DNA of 17,413 nt from an uncultured Collinsella sp. (GTDB taxonomy: Bacteria; Actinomycetota; Coriobacteriia; Coriobacteriales; Coriobacteriaceae), in assembly GCA_900758375.1 (NCBI GenBank), contig CAAERJ010000011.1, forward strand, positions 1 through 17,413. The letters run 5' to 3'. Every line of letters begins with the position of its first letter. Positions within the stretch are counted from its first letter, which is position 1. Below the pieces are notes generated by a model. The model saw only the letters and a program-made list of their open reading frames with translations, was not told the origin of the DNA and searched no databases. Below are positions 15,002 to 17,413 of this stretch, one piece after another. The position numbers were made by a program, and so were the translations under genes.

Positions 15002-17413
15002 TTACGCCTCCTTCTTGGTCGAAGCAACAGAGCTGGCAGCCACGGACACAGCGCCCGCAGCACCGCCCGCAACATCGAAGCGAGCAACATCCGCGGCACT
15101 CGCGCGACCGGTCACGATGTCAAACGCCAGCTCCTCGGCCTGCGCATGCGTCTTACCGATGGCCTCGGCGGCGGCGATAATCGCCAACACGCGCTCATAC
15201 TCGGTCGGAATGACCTTCACAAAGTGCTTGCTCATCGTCTCAAAGCTGTAGAGCAGCTTAATGCCGCGCGGGCTCTGCGTCGCGTCCACGTGCTCCTGGA
15301 TGAGTGCGCGAATCTGCGCCAGCTCGCCGGCCGTCGGGGCCTTGAGCTCAACGCTCTCGTGGTTCACGCGGGCATCGAGCGTGCCGTACTGGTCAAAGAC
15401 ATAGGCCACGCCACCCGTCATGCCGGCGGCGAAGTTCTGCCCGACCTCGCCCAGGATGAGCGCCAGACCGCCCGTCATGTACTCGCAGCCATGGTTGCCG
15501 CAGCCCTCGACCACCACGGTGGCGCCGGAGTTGCGCACGCCAAAGCGCTGGCCGGCCAGGCCGTTAATGAAGCCGCGGCCGCTCGTGGCGCCAAAGAACG
15601 CAACGTTGCCCACGATGATGTTCTCGTCGAACTTGTAGGTCGCATGCGGGTTGGGACGCACCGACACCTCGCCGCCCGAAAGGCCCTTGCCAAAGTAGTC
15701 GTTGGCGTCGCCACACACGTTGAGCGTAATGCCGCGCGGCAGGAAGGCGCCAAAGCTCTGACCGGCCGAACCATCGCAATCGATGGTGATGGAACCGGCG
15801 GGCAGGCCCTCGGGATGCGCCTTGGTCACCGCGTTGCCCAGAATAGTGCCCACGCAGCGGTTGACGTTGGCGATATCGGCGCGGAAGCGAATCGGACGCA
15901 GGTGCGCACGGGCATCGGCCGTATAGGGCACGAACAACGTGGAGTCGAGCGTCTTGTCGAGCTCGCTGTCCGCGGCCATCTGCGGCAGGAAGTGGCGACC
16001 GTCGGCACCCGGAATATGGGCACCGAACTCGCAGGTCGCACTCACCAGCACGGGCGACAGATCGAGCAGATTTGCCTTGCGGTTGCCCGGGACCTCGATC
16101 TGACGCAAGCACTCGGGATGGCCGACCATCTCGTCGACGGTGCGGAAGCCCAGGCTCGCCATGACCTCGCGCAGCTGCTCGGCAACAAAGAGCATAAAGT
16201 GCTCAACGTGCTCGGGCTTGCCGCGGAAGCCGCGACGCAGACGGCAGTTTTGTGTAGCGATGCCGGCCGGGCAGGTGTCCTGCTGGCAGTCGCGCTGCAT
16301 GAGGCAACCCATGGAGATGAGCGGCATGGTCGCAAAACCAAACTCCTCGGCACCCAGCAGGCAGGCGACGGCAACATCGGTGCCGTCCATGAGCTTGCCG
16401 TCGGCCTCGAGCACCACGCGTGAGCGCAGGCCGTTTTGCAGCAACGTCTGCTGGGCCTCGGCAAGGCCGAGCTCCAGCGGCAGGCCCGCATGCCAGATGG
16501 AATCGCGCGCCGCGGCACCCGAGCCGCCGTTATGGCCGCTGATCAAGATCTTGTCTGCAGCGCCCTTGGCCACACCGGTGGCGATGGTGCCGACGCCGGC
16601 CTCGCTGACCAGCTTGACCGACACGCGCGCGCCGGGGTTGGCGTTCTTAAGATCGAAGATCAGCTCTGCCAGGTCCTCGATAGAGTAGATGTCGTGGTGC
16701 GGCGGAGGCGAGATCAGGCCGATGCCGGGCGTGGACTGACGGACCTCGGCGATCCAGGGGTAGACCTTCTTGCCGGGCAGGTGGCCGCCCTCGCCGGGTT
16801 TGGCGCCCTGGGCCATCTTAATTTGAATCTCGAAGGCACTGCACAGGTAGCGGCTCGTCACGCCAAAGCGCGCACTTGCCACCTGCTTGATCGCGGAGTT
16901 CTTGGAGTCACCGTTGGCCAGCGGCGTTTCGCGACGCGGATCCTCGCCGCCCTCACCCGAGTTGGAACGGCCGTGCAGGCGGTTCATGGCGATGGCCATG
17001 CACTCGTGCGCCTCTTTGCTGATAGAACCGTACGACATGGCGCCGGTGTTAAAGCGGCGGACGATGTTGAGCGCGGGCTCCACCTCGTCGAGCGAAACCG
17101 GGGTACGGCCGCTGGCATTAAAGTCGAGCAGGTCGCGTAGGCGCACGGCACGACCGGTGCGGTGCAGGCGGGCGCTGTACTCCTTAAAGGTGTCGTAGCT
17201 GTCCTCGCGGCAGGCGGTCTGCAGCAAGTAGACGGTCTGCGGATCGATCAGGTGATCCTCGCCGCCGAGCGGGCGCCACTTGGTCAGGCCCAGTGTGGGC
17301 AGCTGATCGGGAGCCGGACTCTTAAGGATGGCGAGCGCGGCGTCATAGCGCTCATTCTGCTCGCGCTCGACGTCCTCGACGCCCATACCGCCCACACGGC
17401 TCACCGTGCCGGC
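15002..17413 (-). CDS. gltB: Glutamate synthase large subunit GltB, C-terminal part (runs off right edge)
   Basis: The visible 803 residues are the C-terminal half of the roughly 1,500-residue catalytic subunit. The frame stays open to the last base of the window, so the GTG at 17404 is not the start. Visible parts are the FMN-binding synthase barrel (FNTGAMSYGSIS, KPGEGGHLPG, GHNGGSGAAARDS), the [3Fe-4S] cysteines in GCLMQRDCQQDTCPAG with C-x5-C-x4-C spacing, and the C-terminal beta-helix domain with repeated G-x-x-G-x-G motifs (GLSGGEV, GATSGRGFINGLAGQ, GNHGCEYMTGG). The N-terminal glutaminase domain that releases ammonia from glutamine lies outside. It is the first visible gene of the operon with gltD and central to nitrogen assimilation. 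The C-terminal tail is Ala/Val-rich. Confidence 0.97.
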   Translation of the reverse strand, partial: AGTVSRVGGMGVEDVEREQNERYDAALAILKSPAPDQLPTLGLTKWRPLGGEDHLIDPQTVYLLQTACREDSYDTFKEYSARLHRTGRAVRLRDLLDFNASGRTPVSLDEVEPALNIVRRFNTGAMSYGSISKEAHECMAIAMNRLHGRSNSGEGGEDPRRETPLANGDSKNSAIKQVASARFGVTSRYLCSAFEIQIKMAQGAKPGEGGHLPGKKVYPWIAEVRQSTPGIGLISPPPHHDIYSIEDLAELIFDLKNANPGARVSVKLVSEAGVGTIATGVAKGAADKILISGHNGGSGAAARDSIWHAGLPLELGLAEAQQTLLQNGLRSRVVLEADGKLMDGTDVAVACLLGAEEFGFATMPLISMGCLMQRDCQQDTCPAGIATQNCRLRRGFRGKPEHVEHFMLFVAEQLREVMASLGFRTVDEMVGHPECLRQIEVPGNRKANLLDLSPVLVSATCEFGAHIPGADGRHFLPQMAADSELDKTLDSTLFVPYTADARAHLRPIRFRADIANVNRCVGTILGNAVTKAHPEGLPAGSITIDCDGSAGQSFGAFLPRGITLNVCGDANDYFGKGLSGGEVSVRPNPHATYKFDENIIVGNVAFFGATSGRGFINGLAGQRFGVRNSGATVVVEGCGNHGCEYMTGGLALILGEVGQNFAAGMTGGVAYVFDQYGTLDARVNHESVELKAPTAGELAQIRALIQEHVDATQSPRGIKLLYSFETMSKHFVKVIPTEYERVLAIIAAAEAIGKTHAQAEELAFDIVTGRASAADVARFDVAGGAAGAVSVAASSVASTKKEA

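Overview
The window looks like a chromosomal segment of a high-GC Actinomycetota of the class Coriobacteriia, most likely Collinsella or a close relative. This is inferred from the high GC content, the strong GC-driven third-position bias, the gene content and the style of the intergenic palindromes. No rRNA or marker gene is present to prove it.

Layout. 1-894 (minus) is the N-terminal part of a DEAD-box RNA helicase that runs off the left edge. Divergent from it are an FHA-domain protein (1482-2444) and a transmembrane Ser/Thr protein kinase with a DUF6273-like outer domain (2616-4700). These form a plausible phospho-signalling pair. 5199-8391 is a complete copper-homeostasis operon: a CsoR-type operator and promoter, copA (Cu+ P-type ATPase), a CopZ-like chaperone and csoR. 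8539-9012 encodes a small two-helix membrane protein with a zinc ribbon. After a bidirectional terminator comes a convergent amidohydrolase (9120-10490). Two further minus-strand genes follow: an AbiEi/DUF559-type protein with a Vsr-like PD-(D/E)XK nuclease signature (10946-11983) and an unrecognised 235-residue protein (12464-13171). The right end is the glutamate synthase operon read leftward, gltB (partial, 15002-17413) then gltD (13515-14996), closed by a strong intrinsic terminator.

The most unusual content is intergenic. Sixteen copies of a 57-bp palindromic unit (16-nt arm of consensus GTCTYRATCTGTAACA, 25-nt middle, inverted arm) lie in four arrays of 2, 5, 4 and 5 units. They sit at 1166-1303, 4743-5120, 10642-10937 and 12043-12421. 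Every unit is exactly 57 bp and successive units start 79-81 bp apart, so identical 16-mers alternate in orientation about every 40 bp. The joining segments are related to one another, so this is not a CRISPR. The arm variation is concentrated in one YR dinucleotide and often breaks base pairing, which points to sequence recognition by a protein at least as much as to a hairpin. The DUF559-type nuclease gene is bracketed by two of these arrays.

Other non-coding structures include a 19-bp inverted repeat before the kinase gene, nested stem-loops in both spacers of the copper operon, GGGGACA/GTCCCC elements at two sites, and a possible Shine-Dalgarno-masking hairpin with a 12-bp iterated motif upstream of the 235-residue gene.
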